The translations under genes were made by a program, and so were the position numbers. 64,000 bases of DNA from Chrysaora quinquecirrha (taxonomy: Eukaryota; Cnidaria; Scyphozoa; Semaeostomeae; Pelagiidae), in NCBI GenBank assembly GCA_014526335.1, contig JACTAT010000002.1:2958506-3022505 (forward strand), given 5' to 3'. The first letter of the stretch is position 1, and every line of letters starts with the position of its first letter. This document shows, in pieces, positions 19,101 to 31,600 of the stretch. The notes under the pieces were generated by a model. That model worked only from the letters and a program-made list of their open reading frames with translations, ran no database searches and had not been told where the DNA came from.

Positions 19101-22100
19101 ATCAAGAATTTCAGCGCTCAGAGTTTTCACACATTTTTCAAGGGATTTCTGAAACAGAATCAAGTTCAACCAATATCAATATTAAGACAGACATAAAATG
19201 TCCTAATATTTAACTTAAGATAACAAAAATTAGATAAAGATAAAGTTCACTCACCTTTTCTTTCGCGTTCAAACCACTGTATAAAATGCATTTCGGCGTC
19301 TCGCTTGTATCTCTCTACAATTTAATCAGTTATGTAGGGTTTATCAAGGTAGAATTCACATTCTGTTTGAAATAGGCCTACACCCATTTTTTATAAGAAA
19401 CTATGCTCTCAGCCATATAGTAGGGTTTCTTACCTTTGAGCACAATTGGTATAGTAAAAGTTTCTTGCAGAGTTTCTTAACTTAGAAATCGAAAATTCTA
19501 AAATTCGTGAAATACGTATTTAATATGAAGGATCATGTTTTGAGCAGTCAAAATATGGACATATTCGGGAATTGACTCAGAATGCTGAATTTAAAAGCGG
19601 CAATAGTTTCTTAGCTTTGTTTTTACTTTTTAGCCCATATAGAAGCGTTTCTTGGTTTTTAGAAAAAAGGCATATATAGTTTATTATAAGCGGTTTCTTA
19701 TAAAAAAATGAGCGTAATTCAGATATCAGATAGTTACCAGAATGGTAGATGTATCAAGAGTTGTTGCTGTTGTTCCCTTGCTTTCTTGTGCAATCGAGGC
19801 TGCCATTAATATTCGTTCTTTCGCTTCAGTTGATCTGACGTAGTCCATTGGCAACATTCCTTGCTTATTTCTGCAATAGAAAGAAATCGAGTTCGTTCTT
19901 AATCTTGCAAAGCGACGGTTTGATTTAAGCCTTGGGCAAACGTCGCCAACATTACACCAAACGCTTCACAGACTTTCTTTTTTGCATGTTGCCTTGGCTG
20001 CTGTTGGGCCAGAGTTGGCTAAAAGTAGCCAACATTTCAGGCAACATTCGCATCAAAAAAGGCGTTTTTGGTTGAAGAACCTGGGACTACTGTCGGTAAT
20101 TTCTTATTTGGGTTCGGTCCCATGTATTTTTGGTAGGCGAAAAATAAAAGTTGTTTGTAGCTTGCTTATGAACATGAGAATGCTGTTTGCGTTGTTTTTC
20201 CACGCTAAAAGCGTGCGTGGAGTCAAGATTTGTTGGCACAAGAGGCCAAACGGAGCTTACTCCTGAAATGTTGGGTGAATTTTTTACCCTGAACAAACTT
20301 CTTGCAACATCTTCCAAAATGATGTTCGCTCACCCAACACGGTGGCCAAACACTGCCAACATTTCGCCAACATGAATGTCTATCAAAACTTATAGCAAGC
20401 TAAAATACACAAACATTTCAAAAAAGCCAAAATTCAATATCCATTTAGCCAACATTTCACAAATATTTCGCCATGGCCTTTACCGATTCAACCGGCGATG
20501 AAGTCGACTATGATAAAAGAATCTTTCAACGACAAGCAAAACAGAACGAAAACAAAAAGATGTGGTTTAGTTACCTGACTTCCAAAGATGCGCCTTTTGT
20601 GATAAGAAATTCAGCAACTTCAAGCCTGTCATTTGCAATTGCGTCGTGTAAAGGAGTATCATGGTCGCATCCGGGAATATCAATGAACGCCCCATTATCG
20701 AGAAGTAACTGGACAATTTCGAATCGGCCATGATTGCATGCTTCGTGCTGAAATTGAAAAACAATTAAAAGAACTTTGAGGTAAATAAAGTCTTTTTTGT
20801 GATCTTAAATGTCAAGGTCAGCTGAAAGTTAGGGCATGAACCTTCAACCTAGACTTATTACATGCGTCGTAGTCTACGCTCCTCCACATTCCACCACCAC
20901 GCTCCAAGGAAACAGCAATTATGTTGTTGTAGTTGTTAGCAGTTGTTTCCGAAAGAGTGGGAGGAATGTTCATGCTTCATATCCCTAACCCCCACGCCAT
21001 GCCAACCGAGCTACGTAGCCACAGGCTCTACAGCAGTCCTAGTCGTACCAATGGCCCACATTGCCAATTTTTCCGAACAGACCTTCACAGCCAACTAGCG
21101 CTAGCGCTATAGCATACGGCTTGTCAAGGAGGCAGTGATTCTTTAACTACGGGGATCTCAAAGCCAAATATCACAAGAGAGGGAAAGTTAGTAAATCAAT
21201 CTAGATCCCGTACGATTTCCCCCGCAGAATTATCGGACATAAAGCCAGGCTTATGTCGACAATGCGCACAGTCAATACTAGTTTCTAACTGCTGATCAGC
21301 TATTTGTTGGAACTACTCTATCGCAACTTACTGGTTGACATGAGCTCTCAGGTAACTAGTTCCTAGGTGACGGCAACTAGTTGGCGCAAAGCTCCAGAAA
21401 CATGGGCGTGTTCTTCTGGGGTTTTTCTTCCACGATTATGTCCCAACTGATGGATTCCCGTCAGTTAAAGTCGACATGGGTGCTACCACGACTGCGATCA
21501 ACTGTATCCTATCAGTTCTGACTTATTGTTGACATGTCAACATAAAATAGCAGTTACAACTTGGCATCATAGGTCGACATAGCCTGGCTTAAGTAATTCA
21601 GCGATTCAATGCAATCATTTACAGTCTTGCCATTTTAACATCAAAGACAGACAGCCGGTAGAATTTGGCAAACATTGGTTGCAATTAACACTGCAAGGTT
21701 TACCTAAGGGCGAAGAGGTAGCTTAATTCTTAGTTTTGTGCTGCTTACCAGTGGAGTCCAGCCAGCAAAATCTTTTAAATTGGGATCTGCACCACTTTCA
21801 AGCAGATCTTTTGCGGCATCATAGTTTCCCTGCACAAGCAAGAGACTCAATATTAGTAAGCGAGAATCATACGGTGGGATAGATAGGCAAGGCACATACA
21901 TTTCACAGTCAATAAAAGTAACTGTCACACGGTTATTAACCGGTCAATTAGAACGATAGAGCATCTCATACCAAACTAAAGTCACGCCTGTTTTTCACTG
22001 TTAAATGAGGAATATTGGCAACTAGGCGTGTTTTTGTCTCAATGAAGGATGAACACTTTTCTGGACTCTGATACACTTGCTATCTTGTCGAGGTATGGGT

Positions 22101-25100
22101 TTCTGTGCTTAGTACAGGAGGACCGCCTATAAGACCACGACTAATCGAAGCAGTGCAAACCAAGTCCTTCCTCTCGATGTGACCTCAACTCGTTATTGAT
22201 GTGACCACAACTCCTTTTGCCTTTTGCCTGGAATTACAGAGAGCTAGCGATTTTCCTTAGTCTTCGTGATGAATTTGATCTTGGTGGGAATTGAACCCAC
22301 AACCACAGACTTTGATTCAGAATCGCTCATCACATGGCCATTCCTTACAGCCAATTCCAAGCATGTTCCAAGGTATGAAAAAACAATAAGTCAAGTCATG
22401 TGCAAAGACAGAATCAAACCATGCAAATGTTGTTTACCTTTATTGCTGCAATGTGCAAAGGAGTTTCTCCTTTTTTATTGCGTTTTGTCAAAGGTGAATT
22501 AGACTTTTTCTTAGCTGCTTTTGGAACTTCAGAAGAAATCTTTCTTTTCAATCCTAAAATAAAAAAGATGCTTTTTGTTTCAGTCTGTCTGACATTTATA
22601 CTGTGGAGAGTGCCAAAAGAAAAACCACTCAACTATGTCCCAAGATGTTTCTGTTATTTCTTGCAATTTTGAAATTTTGTACAACTCAAACACTATAAAA
22701 GGAATACTAAATTTTCCATGATTGATTATTGATTACGCTTAATGACAAAGTAGATTTCTATATTACAAACCTTTTGCATTTTTCTTTACTTTGCTTTCAG
22801 TAGTTTCAGCTTCAGGGGCATCAGTTTTCTTCTCTTTTTTCCGCAACCTAGTCACAGGCCTCTTTCTCTCTTTAATCTCTTTCTTTGCACATGAACTCTT
22901 ACCAACCTCATTATCATTACCCTCTTCAACATGACAGAAAAGCTCCTTTTCAATCTCTGAAACTTTGTCATCATCGTAAACGAAAAGATCTATATTCTGT
23001 TCACTGACAGGAGCCATTGTGCAGTTAGACTGATTATTCTCAGCTGCAGAGTTGTGCTTGTCTTTTACTGGGTGCTCAAAATCGCTATCAGAATTTGATG
23101 ATAATGTTTTAAATGGAGAATTAAGTCTGGGCTTTTTTGCAATGTTGGTGTATCTTAGCCTGCTATAAGTTTTGATAACTTTCTTTGGTTTCTTTGAAGA
23201 TAAAGGCCAACTTGGGCATATTTCATCTTCATTTTGGTCTGGAGCCTCTCCCACATCTTTTTCCTTGTAATTTTCATCTTTAGCTCTATTAGTTTCCTTC
23301 TCAGCATTATTTTCCACAATGAAGTCAGCATCTTCTACCAAGCCTTCAGCAGTTCCTTCAGAATACACCTCTGAATCTTCATCTTCGTTTGCACCAGCCT
23401 TTATTGCTTTTTCTGTTGGTGTCACACTGCTCTTATCATTCTCAATTGAACCTCTACCATTTAGATCCAGAATATCATCTGAAACTGGCTCATTAACTTC
23501 AATATTCCCATTCGAAATTGAAGAATTAGAATCATGAGTTATTTCTCCAGCATCAAGTTCTTCCAAGTTCTTTGATTCAATCGTTACACATGTGTCTCTG
23601 TTTTTATCTAAAGAGAGTTTAAAAAATAATACATTGAGCTGATAAATAAAGCTTGATTCAATTGTATACCTTATGACACCAAATTAAAGCCATAAATTAA
23701 TTATTATGATTTTGTCTTCATCAACATTAATTGATTTTACATTAATTTTTGTATGGCATTTATATTAAAACATGAAACCTTCATGAAAGCAAAATCTTGA
23801 AGACTTGTAAACGTGAAAAAGAACCATCAAGAGACATGAAAATTATCAACATTATACCAGTAACTGATTTTTTGATAACCAAATCATATAAACAGTGTGA
23901 TTAATGGATGTTTTTGGTATTCTTTTCTGGCTCAACATAAATAGTTTGATGAGGTAGATTTGGTATGACACAATTCCATCTGCATTAATTAATGCTCATG
24001 AAATGTTTTTAAGGCCATTGGCCTTCAGGGTAATTTTCACATAGGCTACTTGCGGCTTGTTCCAGCAACTGAAAAAACATTGCCTTCTTCAGGGCTGATT
24101 TTTCATTTTGCCAGTGCTGACTTAATTTGAAATTTGGATACTCATTTGGTTAATCAAGGTTCAATTAATAGAGTTTCAGTTAATCATGGATGTACTGTAA
24201 TAACAAAAATGGGTAATACATACCTTTGTGGACAAGACTCTTCAAGTTACTGCAGAATTCAACAACATTTGCCAATTTTCTGTTCACGTGTATGTCTTTG
24301 AGCCATGCAAAAGATCCACATTCTGGACATTTTGAAGATGAATTGATGGATTTTGTTGCACAAACTCTACAAAGGAAATCATTTGGTATTAAATCATTAA
24401 TAGTTTCTGAGTTGTACGAAACTTCAAAATTGCGATAAACAGTGGAAACATTTTTGGACACACGTGAAAGCTTTTTCTAGTTTGACACTCCTTAGAGTAT
24501 GTACGTCAGAAACAGACTGAAACAATGAACTAAGGCAGAATTTATTCCCAGATGCAGCTCGAAATGCACGAATTGAAAAGAGAAGCAGAATTGGCATTGT
24601 TGTGGTCTAAACACCAACCAGCTAGCCAGATAAAGCGGAAAGATCAATTGAATTAATTGAAGAGTACAAATGAGAAAACAAACTCTTCCTGGCCACATAG
24701 AACCGGCTTTTTGGTTATGTTTTTCATTTTGTTTAGTTTTACGTTATGTCCTAAAATGTAAATGTTTCCGCTGTTTTTGCAATGTTGAAATTTGGTGCTG
24801 CTCGAAACACTATCAAAATGTTGTTTGTGATTGTTTGGTTGCTTTACAAACCTGCAAAATGAATGATCACAGCTATTGATGGAGCAAGGGTCCTTCAATA
24901 TGTTACCACTAGAAAAAATTAAGAAAATAAATATCACTGAATGTTGAACTAGAATAGATTGGCAGGCTTTGCTGTAGTAGTAGTATTTATACCTTTTATT
25001 TTGAAACCCATCAATTGATTATATTGAATGTTGTGGCCGTTTGTCTCGGCATTGCCATAAAGTGGAGGACAAATGGGACACATGCACTTTTCTTACGAAG

Positions 25101-25621
25101 TTTGGAAAAGAATTTAATTTCCATTTTCATTGTTTCACGTTCAAATTTTCAAAGTGACTGGCACAATTGTTCGAAAATTGGATCACTGAAAGAACAAAAT
25201 GTTAAAACACAAACCTAAAAAATCGCAAAATGGATTTTTGATCGAAAATTTTGTTTTTCTCTCTGGGGCTGTGTGGCCCGGCCCCAAAACCAAACTGCCC
25301 TGATTCTGATAGTGATGCTCTTGAAATATGACTAGATATTATTCGGAAAATTCAACTAAATTTCAGCTATTTCTATAAAGTGAGTCCGCTAAACTGCATT
25401 CTAGCCAGGACAAGGATATGGCCTTTCCACTTTCACGGAAAGCCAGGCAAGCCAAGCTACAGGGACGCTCTTGGAAGTTGGATTGATGATGGCCGATCCA
25501 AACAGTGTTCAGTTCACAGATTTTCAGACCAGGGTTTTGATACTCACCAAGAATTACATTTCAGCAGATTTTCAAGTTTTTCTACAGCAATCTTCGTCTT
25601 ATTCCACTTGCTTAGTGGCAT
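16152..25621 (-). CDS. BARD1: BARD1, BRCA1-associated RING domain protein (complete, 13 exons)
   Basis: Partner of BRCA1 in the nuclear E3 ubiquitin ligase of homologous recombination. Exons in transcript order: 25548-25621, 24852-24908, 24224-24366, 22771-23607, 22438-22553, 21749-21829, 20575-20747, 19738-19870, 19255-19314, 19085-19148, 18387-18488, 17605-17723, 16152-16541. Lengths sum to 2349 bases (782 residues plus stop; human BARD1 is 777), and every phase closes. The RING (residues ~20-70) shows C-x2-C (KCNSC), CDHSFC, RVC and KCPEC. A long acidic/Lys-rich linker exon follows. Ankyrin repeats (~395-500) include GETPLHIAAIK, DFAGWTPL and HDTPLHDAI. BRCT1 includes THIV and GVLTGKWIVSTLW; BRCT2 includes FPALFDGCSFYL and TVAYHAKP. 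Start chosen at MPLSKWNKT; a longer upstream frame exists. Introns contain SINEs, TIR elements and a Penelope remnant. Confidence 0.93.
16712..16838 (+). mobile_element. tRNA-derived SINE family B (Penelope-tailed), copy 1
   Basis: The head reads GGGCTCTTTGGTGCAGTGG (A-box-like), then GTTGGCTCTCTGATCATGCAG, then a decayed B-box region (CTTCCAAATCC). The tail, from about 16765 (ATTGTGTTATGCCACTTG) to CTATCCTAG, matches the end of the Penelope-like remnant at 18003-18045. It lies in the last BARD1 intron, antisense to the gene. Confidence 0.65.
17772..17868 (-). mobile_element. tRNA-derived SINE family B, copy 2
   Basis: On the minus strand it runs AGCTCTTTGGCTCAGTGG (good A box), GTTGGCTCTCTGATCATGCA, then GGTTCAAATCC (canonical B box), then tail TTGTGGTATTCCTCTTGTGG and AAAAATCTC. 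It lacks the last few bases of the tail seen in copy 1. Confidence 0.7.
18003..18233 (-). mobile_element. Penelope-like element remnant (GIY-YIG domain fragment)
   Basis: The minus-strand frame reads VVYKFLCGGCSASYVGETSR, then RIREHLVTDKNSHIHRYF: the Cys pair, YVGET-R and R..EH pattern of the GIY-YIG endonuclease found at the C terminus of Penelope-like retroelements. The frame ends inside the tail CCACTTGTGGAAAAATCTATCC, TAG. No reverse transcriptase is present, so this is a 5'-truncated copy. It sits in a BARD1 intron and carries an inverted partial duplicate of itself to the right. Confidence 0.75.
18041..18299. repeat. Inverted repeat, ~70-bp arms, around the Penelope fragment
   Basis: 18041-18115 and 18224-18299 are reverse complements with a few mismatches (shared core GGAATCCTCAGAGCATAGAG on the left arm). 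The arms correspond to the end of the element's coding region, so a second, oppositely oriented copy of the 3' part lies next to the first. Confidence 0.8.
18577..18967. mobile_element. TIR element with reiterated GGGGCTTATTAGAG motif
   Basis: The ends are inverted (AAGCTCTATTA on the left; its complement TAATAGAGCTT on the right). Inside, GGGGCTTATTAGAG and GGGGGCTTAATAG recur at both shoulders. No coding capacity. BARD1 intron. Confidence 0.5.
19379..19716. mobile_element. TIR element (MITE) with reiterated GTTTCTTA motif, copy 1
   Basis: Left end TACACCCATTTTTTATAAG; right end, on the complement, TACGCTCATTTTTTTATAAG; both continue AAAC. Starts and ends at TA. The inner part of the TIR (AGTTTCTTA) recurs about six times internally. 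Related to 48038-48384. No coding capacity. Confidence 0.65.
19925..20460. mobile_element. Repeat element with GCCAACATT motifs
   Basis: It begins TTTAAGCCTTGGGCAAACG, contains many GCCAACATT/AATGTTGGC units, and near its right side reads GCCAACATGAATG. The same start (TTTAAGCCCCGGCCGAACG) and motifs occur at 62356-62760, where a minisatellite has expanded. Boundaries are approximate. No protein is encoded; open frames here are incidental. Confidence 0.45.
20850..20995. mobile_element. MITE family M1-related copy (one clear end)
   Basis: The left end TAGACTTATTACATGCGTCG, followed by TAGTCTACGCTCC, matches the terminus of the M1 elements at 11142 and 51126 and the end at 55690-55744. The right end is not clear, and no target duplication was identified. 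Confidence 0.4.
22277..22352 (-). mobile_element. tRNA-like sequence (SINE head or tRNA pseudogene)
   Basis: On the minus strand GGAATGGCCATGTGATGAGC (A-box-like) is followed by GTGGGTTCAATTCCCAC, a perfect 5-bp T-stem with a 7-base TTCAATT loop and a canonical B box. The acceptor and anticodon stems do not pair convincingly, so a functional tRNA is unlikely. BARD1 intron. Confidence 0.45.
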
Positions 25622-26969
25622 CTTTATGTTACATTTACGGAATAATCTTTCTCCAACTTTCACGAGACAAAAATTTTGCCGCCTTCCACCATTGAACTTT
25701 CCCAGAACTAACGGACAAGGACAACGGAACGGACAGGTCAAACACGCAAAATTTTCCCGCGCCATCTGAAAGAGGCTGGAAAACTGGGGTCGAGCAATCT
25801 CATTACGTCATCGCGCAGAATCTCAAAACTTCACATTTTAAGAAGGGGGTGTTTATGTGTTTGGATTCTACGGTTACGCGGTTTTGCCAATATTTTTGCT
25901 CGGATTTTCGGTTTCTTCCGAAAAATTACGCGGTTCTTCGGTGAACGGTTTTACGGCATTTCTGGCTAATTTTTCCGGTTTTTGATTAAGATTTTGCGTT
26001 GTTGGTACTGAATGCCGACTCCGTGAACCTGCAGGTTAGCCCGCAATGAAAACAAAAATTGTTATTGGAGGAAAACGTCTCAAAAACGTGAAGTGAACAG
26101 TCAAATTTGACGAACTACAGTTTTCGTAAATTCTCTGTGCAATTTTTTTGAAAACGGGGACTTGAATCTTGCCATACGGATAATCCGTAAAACTTTGCTG
26201 CGATATTTTGAACAAATTTTGAGCGGATTTACGGTTTTCAGACCCCCACAAACACGCCCTCTTTTTGACGATACACGCAAACACGCACGATAAAACTTCA
26301 TTTTCACGTGCGTACAACTTCAGGCTTTGGTCCCCGAGCAGGATCTGTATTCATACTGCTTAACTTTGTATATCTAAATGATTGGCTTTGAAAAATTCTT
26401 TCCACGACGTTTTTGTAACAGGGAAGACACAAAATTAAGATTTTAGTTTTAGGGGACTTAATTATTTCATCATATATGAGAGAATGACAGAAATTTGAAA
26501 GCAGACAACGCTCGATGGATAAAAGGGCATTCCTGCATTTAAGCAACCTCTCAATTATGTCGCCAGCACTGTAAATCACGAAATCACGAGCCGTACCAAA
26601 GCATTTCACGCGACACGAAGGAGTTTAGATTCACGCATTCACGTGCAGAAATGTCTCGTTTCACGAAATCATGCATGAAAAATGGTCCAATAACGCATCA
26701 CGCAGAACCGCTTGGGGGGGCCTCTTTTAGGATGTGCAGCTAAAAGCAACTTGCATCTCTTTCACTCAATTATCAAATAAAAACAACACCAATAATCAAA
26801 ACCTAGATCAATATTTTTTAGCTGTATCATTTATTCTAAAATGAGGAGTGAAATTGCAACACCGAAATGTTGCATGTCAGGCATCCAGAAACAATACATA
26901 TTCTATAAATACTATATTTACATTAAATTTTCATTCCCATTTGTCAATCAGTGTTTGTGTTTAGTGTTT
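25622..26969. other. BARD1 upstream spacer with a possible degenerate TIR element
   Basis: No gene recognised. About 25843-26262 begins AAGAAGGGGGTGTTTATG, ends in the complement of AAAGAGGGCGTGTTTGTGGG, and is rich in repeated ACGGTTTTxCGG words. It may be an old TIR element, but the ends match only moderately. The BARD1 promoter should lie just above 25621. Confidence 0.4.
26829..26834 (-). terminator. Polyadenylation signal (AATAAA)
   Basis: TTTATT on the plus strand, 136 bases beyond the stop of the small Cys protein gene; a plausible cleavage signal for it. Confidence 0.35.
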
Positions 26970-27389
26970 TTATGAACATAAACAAGCAACAGAATACTCT
27001 TCATCAGTCATTTCTCTGAAGTAAACCTCTTCTGTACCATTAACAATCCTAACACCAAGAAATTTGAGCCTTGGATTCAAACTATACAATGTTTTCTGCG
27101 CTATGCATGATGTGCGACATGAATCACTGCTACTTTGCATGCAATGTAAATCCATTTTATAGAAAGGGATATTTTCAGCAGTCAAGTCAACTTTAATGTG
27201 TGAAGAACATAATTCTTTCTTCTCAACTGATCTTTTAACATTATGATGATGTTCGTTATTTGAAGTATCTTTACTCCATGGAAAGTAAGAGATCAAGTCT
27301 GGTAGAGCTGGTTCCTTCTTCAAAAACACAAAACTTGTGAATGTGATGAATATTAAAAAGCACCCAATGATGACAGTTTTTATATTCAT
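26970..27389 (-). CDS. Small Cys-containing signal-anchor or secreted protein, unrecognised
   Basis: 139 residues. Start chosen at MNIKTVIIGC; two codons upstream are open but lack an ATG. A hydrophobic stretch (residues ~5-23, VIIGCFLIFITFTSFVFL) is followed by KKEP, so it is a signal anchor or signal peptide. The rest has a His/Lys-rich bend (HHHNVKRSVEKK, with a possible dibasic site), seven Cys in the lumenal part (CSSH, HCMQ, SCRTSC, ACLC) and one NGT glycosylation site. A 5' UTR intron is likely: acceptor after 27449 and donor at 27657-27662 (GTAAGT on the minus strand). A minus-strand AATAAA lies at 26829-26834. I know no family with this pattern. Confidence 0.6.
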   Translation of the reverse strand: MNIKTVIIGCFLIFITFTSFVFLKKEPALPDLISYFPWSKDTSNNEHHHNVKRSVEKKELCSSHIKVDLTAENIPFYKMDLHCMQSSSDSCRTSCIAQKTLYSLNPRLKFLGVRIVNGTEEVYFREMTDEEYSVACLCS

Positions 27390-28638
27390 GACCAAAAATC
27401 AACTACAAGGATCTTCATTGCAAGAACTTTTGAAGAAAACTTATTTCTCCTGAAATAAAAAAAATGGAATTAATTTAATACACACTGACTTTCTTTGCCA
27501 TGATTTACCAACAAAACCACACAAAACACAACACCACATACACAATATTTATAAACACAATTACTAACTCCAATTACAATAAAACATTAGATTCAAGTAG
27601 TTAAATTCAAAGCCATAAAAGTATTATTTCTTGCAAGATTTCATATGAAAACTTCAACTTACCTAATCTCAATCTGCTTGCAAAATCAGAAAAGAAGAGA
27701 AGAAGGAACTTCAACTCAATCAAACAGCAGCTGATCTGACCACCAGAAATAACAAATCATTCAGTTAATCATAGAAAACATGCACCAAATTGAGGAGTAT
27801 TGTCAACAATCCAATTCATTTTTCTTTACACAGAGATGGTTCTCTATCGTTGAATTGAATGTTTCTACCTGTACAGTGCCTTGTTGGCTTGCTCGATTGC
27901 TCGTGGAGTGCCAAAATTGAATTCTTTTTTATGGAGTTCTCTTGGGAGTTCTCTTCTTTCTTATTACAGAGAGCTGGCGAATATGTCTATCTTTCAAGCC
28001 TGACAGGGCTGGCTGGAGTTGGTTGGAGACGAGGACATAAAAGTCCGACAAAAAGGGCACAGCTCTCTCCAACCTCCCTTTATTGACCGTTTTTCATAGA
28101 ATAGGTTTTTCCCTCTTTTGAACATGGGCAATTATTATCATCACCGGAGCGGGCGGATTGCCTGGACCAATTCTACTCTTCTTTGCCCGACCTTCACAAC
28201 ATCATCGATTAATTGGTTGATAGACATTGTACTGCATTAAGTAGTTGATACATCTGATACATGGTCTGAAAACGTGCTTATAACATGTTGAGAAGGGTAG
28301 TGGAAGATGAAAAGATGATTAAAGACAGTGAAAGTCCACAAATGTTCCTTGCGGATGCATTTAGTAATTTCGCAGAGTAAAGGGGTCTATGTTGTGAAAA
28401 AAGATCGTGCCATGGTGTATGATTTTATGCTTTCAACCCAGTTCTACTCACAGACAATTTGCATAGCCTGTCTCCAAGATTAAGACGCAGAAAAGTTTTG
28501 AGTAAGAAGTCAAAAGTATGCAGTATTTTTACAACATTAATTGATAAAAGAAACACCGTATATTTACAAAGTATCTGCATACTGATGATAAAATTAAACA
28601 GAAAAAGTCACTTTATTGATAAACAAAGTTTTAGGTAA
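27390..28638. other. Spacer between SPAG6 3' end and small Cys gene
   Basis: It contains the likely 5' UTR exon and intron of the small Cys gene (27390-27760). The rest shows nothing I can assign; the open frame at 27859-28086 has no motif or splice partner. Confidence 0.45.
28612..28617 (-). terminator. Polyadenylation signal (AATAAA) of SPAG6
   Basis: TTTATT on the plus strand, about 22 bases beyond the SPAG6 stop codon. Confidence 0.5.
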
Positions 28639-31600
28639 TTACGCGATGGGTTGGTACTGGTCAATACGGTCCAACAATTTGTCAGAATAACCAGGTGAAT
28701 AATATCTAAAACAAGAAAGAGAATATCAATTAGTTGTTGGTGCATGCCACAAGAAATGGAATTAGTCTATGTTCGAATATGAATCAAATTTTTGCCAGGA
28801 ATGAAGGCATCAAATTTTGGCACAATTTTTGCACAATTAAGGGACGTACTTTATCTGACTGTAGCAAGGAGGTAGGGAATATTTAGACATTTATTGTTCT
28901 TGAAGCAGTAACAACACAGCTTGTCCCTAAATTTTAAGGACAGTTTAGGAAAAGAATAGGGTCAATTTATGGTATATTTGGGGACAAAATTGGTTCAGGA
29001 TCGTTTTGTATTACCGTGTGACTGTGACCAAACTGGGCGAACTATTTTCATGCAGTATGCAGATTAACATCAGCTTATTTTTCTGAATTCTACGCCCTAA
29101 GTTTCTGACCACACCTTATTATCCAAGGGTATAGAACTTTTACGAGTCATTTTACGGGCCCAAGTATAACATTTATTATATTTTGTAAGCAACTTTTCCG
29201 CTACTCATCAAAAAAGGGACGATCAACCCTTACAAATGCCAAAAAATTACGCCGTAAAACGTCTGTTATCGTAGAATCCCGTAGAATTGAAAACCAAGAT
29301 ATTCAGTTACTACTAAGGTTATATAGTTGGAGTTCATCGGATAATTCTTTGTTCACGATTCTTCTCTGCACGCCCTAAAACTTTAGCTTTTATGCATTTG
29401 GGTCTGTAAAACTTTGTTGTCGACACTATAGGGCAAATCATAAAAATAGCGGAAAATCCCATCGTGTTTAAAATGACCCCCTATGGGGTAAAAACCCCAA
29501 TCTGCAATTTCCATCTCTAGAAGCAGAAAGATTATCAACTGAAGATACTAACCTAACGATTTCTTCTGGGTATGAGTTATTAATCGTTATGATAAATTCA
29601 TTCAGACTGGATCCAGGTTCTGCTTTAATCTCTTGAATTTTCTTCAACCCGCCACTCGTAACAAACAGTTTCCTTGCCTTTGCATCATGTGGTAATACTT
29701 TAGCGAATTGCGCAACGACGTGTTTTAGTATGTTAGGCGGTGCATCGTGCAGTAGAGGTTCCAAGGCGGGTAAATGGATACATTTTTGAAGAATATTTTT
29801 CAAGGCTTTTTTCGACTTCATTTGGAGATCTTCAGTTGCATCTGGTGATAGATAGCAGTTGAGGAGTTTTGGAAGAACATTTGCCACAGCAACTGCCTTT
29901 GCATGTTCAGGAGTATGTCGACCTATCTGTCCTAAGGCCCACGCTGAAGCAGCCTAAAATTCAAAAGGAAAAATATGATCAAAAATTGCAATATTCACCA
30001 GGCAGGAATGGGACTTTGAGCATATGGGGGACACGTTCGAAATAACTGAAGTTGCATTGCTCTTTTATGCACTTAATTTGTAGGCACTCTTCGGTATAGC
30101 GTACAATTCAAATGTTCCCAGGTGCCACACAACAAAAAATACCCTGTAGCTCCACACATTGTATTTTGTAACTTTCTACAATGGCTGCCAAAAGTAGTTG
30201 GAATGTTCTAGATTTTTCGTGAGAATCGCTAACATTTCCAAACAATCTGGCATATTTACGAGAAAACTCTCCCATGAACAATATTAATACTATTGATACT
30301 GTTGTGATACTATTCTCTTAGCGATCTTGCAAGGTCGGAAGTACCTGGAAATTTTAATGTTTAAGGACATTGCTTAAGGGGGTAGGAGGGGGAGCAGGCA
30401 GTGTAATAGAATTTTAGCACAGGCATTCCAACACTTTCAGAAAGCACTGTAGCCATGTAACGGTATTCAATTTTATTAACTATTCAAACATTCAATAGGT
30501 TGCTGACTTGAGATAAGCTTCCTCGCAGAATTTTTTACAATAGAACGATTACGCTATGATGTAGTTTCATTAAGGACGCTATGACAAAGCTCAGCATTTG
30601 GGATAACTGTCTGCCAAATGCTTTGTTGTGCAGAGGTATTTGGTTTAGAGGCATCACATTGTCAAAAGAAACATAAGCAAACATGTGAGCAGGGATTTCT
30701 ATGATACTACCAAGCTATCTAACATGTTGTGTTTTGCTTCTCGGTCTTACTGCCTCAAGCTTTCTATGATAAATTTGACAATAAGAAAAAAAAAGCATCA
30801 AATGGAACGTACAAGACTGTATTTTTATATCTTTTTACCTTTATATGATCTTCAGGCTCTTCTGTGAAAACCACAGCCAATGCAACGACCCCCTGAAAAT
30901 CAAGAAACGCGATAAACAAACGAGAAAAAGATTACAGAGTTAAGAGTATACACTTTTTTTTAATAAGCAACCGCTCAATAAGCAACTAGGGCTGAACTGA
31001 CCTTAGCATTAAGCAACTTGAGGGCTCAATTGAATTACTGTAAGCAACTAAGAAGTCAAGAAACCAAGCTTTTATACTCTTTCTTGTTTTAAGGAAATTG
31101 TTCGTTCTTATGTTTTGCATGTTGAAGTTCGTTAGCTAACGTTTTTCCACTTACTGTCTCCCAAAAGTTGTATTGTAGGCCTAACAGTTGATGATTTTGA
31201 CCCGCAAAGTCAGGGGTGGTTGTTAGGTACAAAAAATGTTAAGCAACTTTTAAGCAACTTTGAGGGCTGAAATGTCTAAAATTTTAAGCAACTTTGAGGA
31301 ATGGACGAAAGTCAGGTTGCTTATTAAAGAAAAGTGTAGGTTAAATATATTTGCTAAGGTTGATTTATAATCGCAAATACAATATCGCAAATATTGAGTT
31401 CAGCATAGGAGGCTAGTGCCCCTTACTACAACCCAAGAAAACCTTTCTCCAAAGGCTTTTCATTGTGCTTTATAAGGGCTTAGATGGTTCCACACAACGG
31501 TTCAAGGTATGTATATGTTAAAAGCAAGCATTCACTTACAGAATGGATGCGAAAAGTATGCTTCCGTCATGAAAAGCAGACAGCTAAAGTAACTAGTCTA

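Noticed and set aside
22277..22352. Functional tRNA gene
   Set aside because: The T-arm is perfect but the other stems do not form; more likely a SINE head or pseudogene.
23319..23537. Plus-strand frame opposite the BARD1 linker exon
   Set aside because: Antisense shadow of an acidic, low-complexity coding exon.
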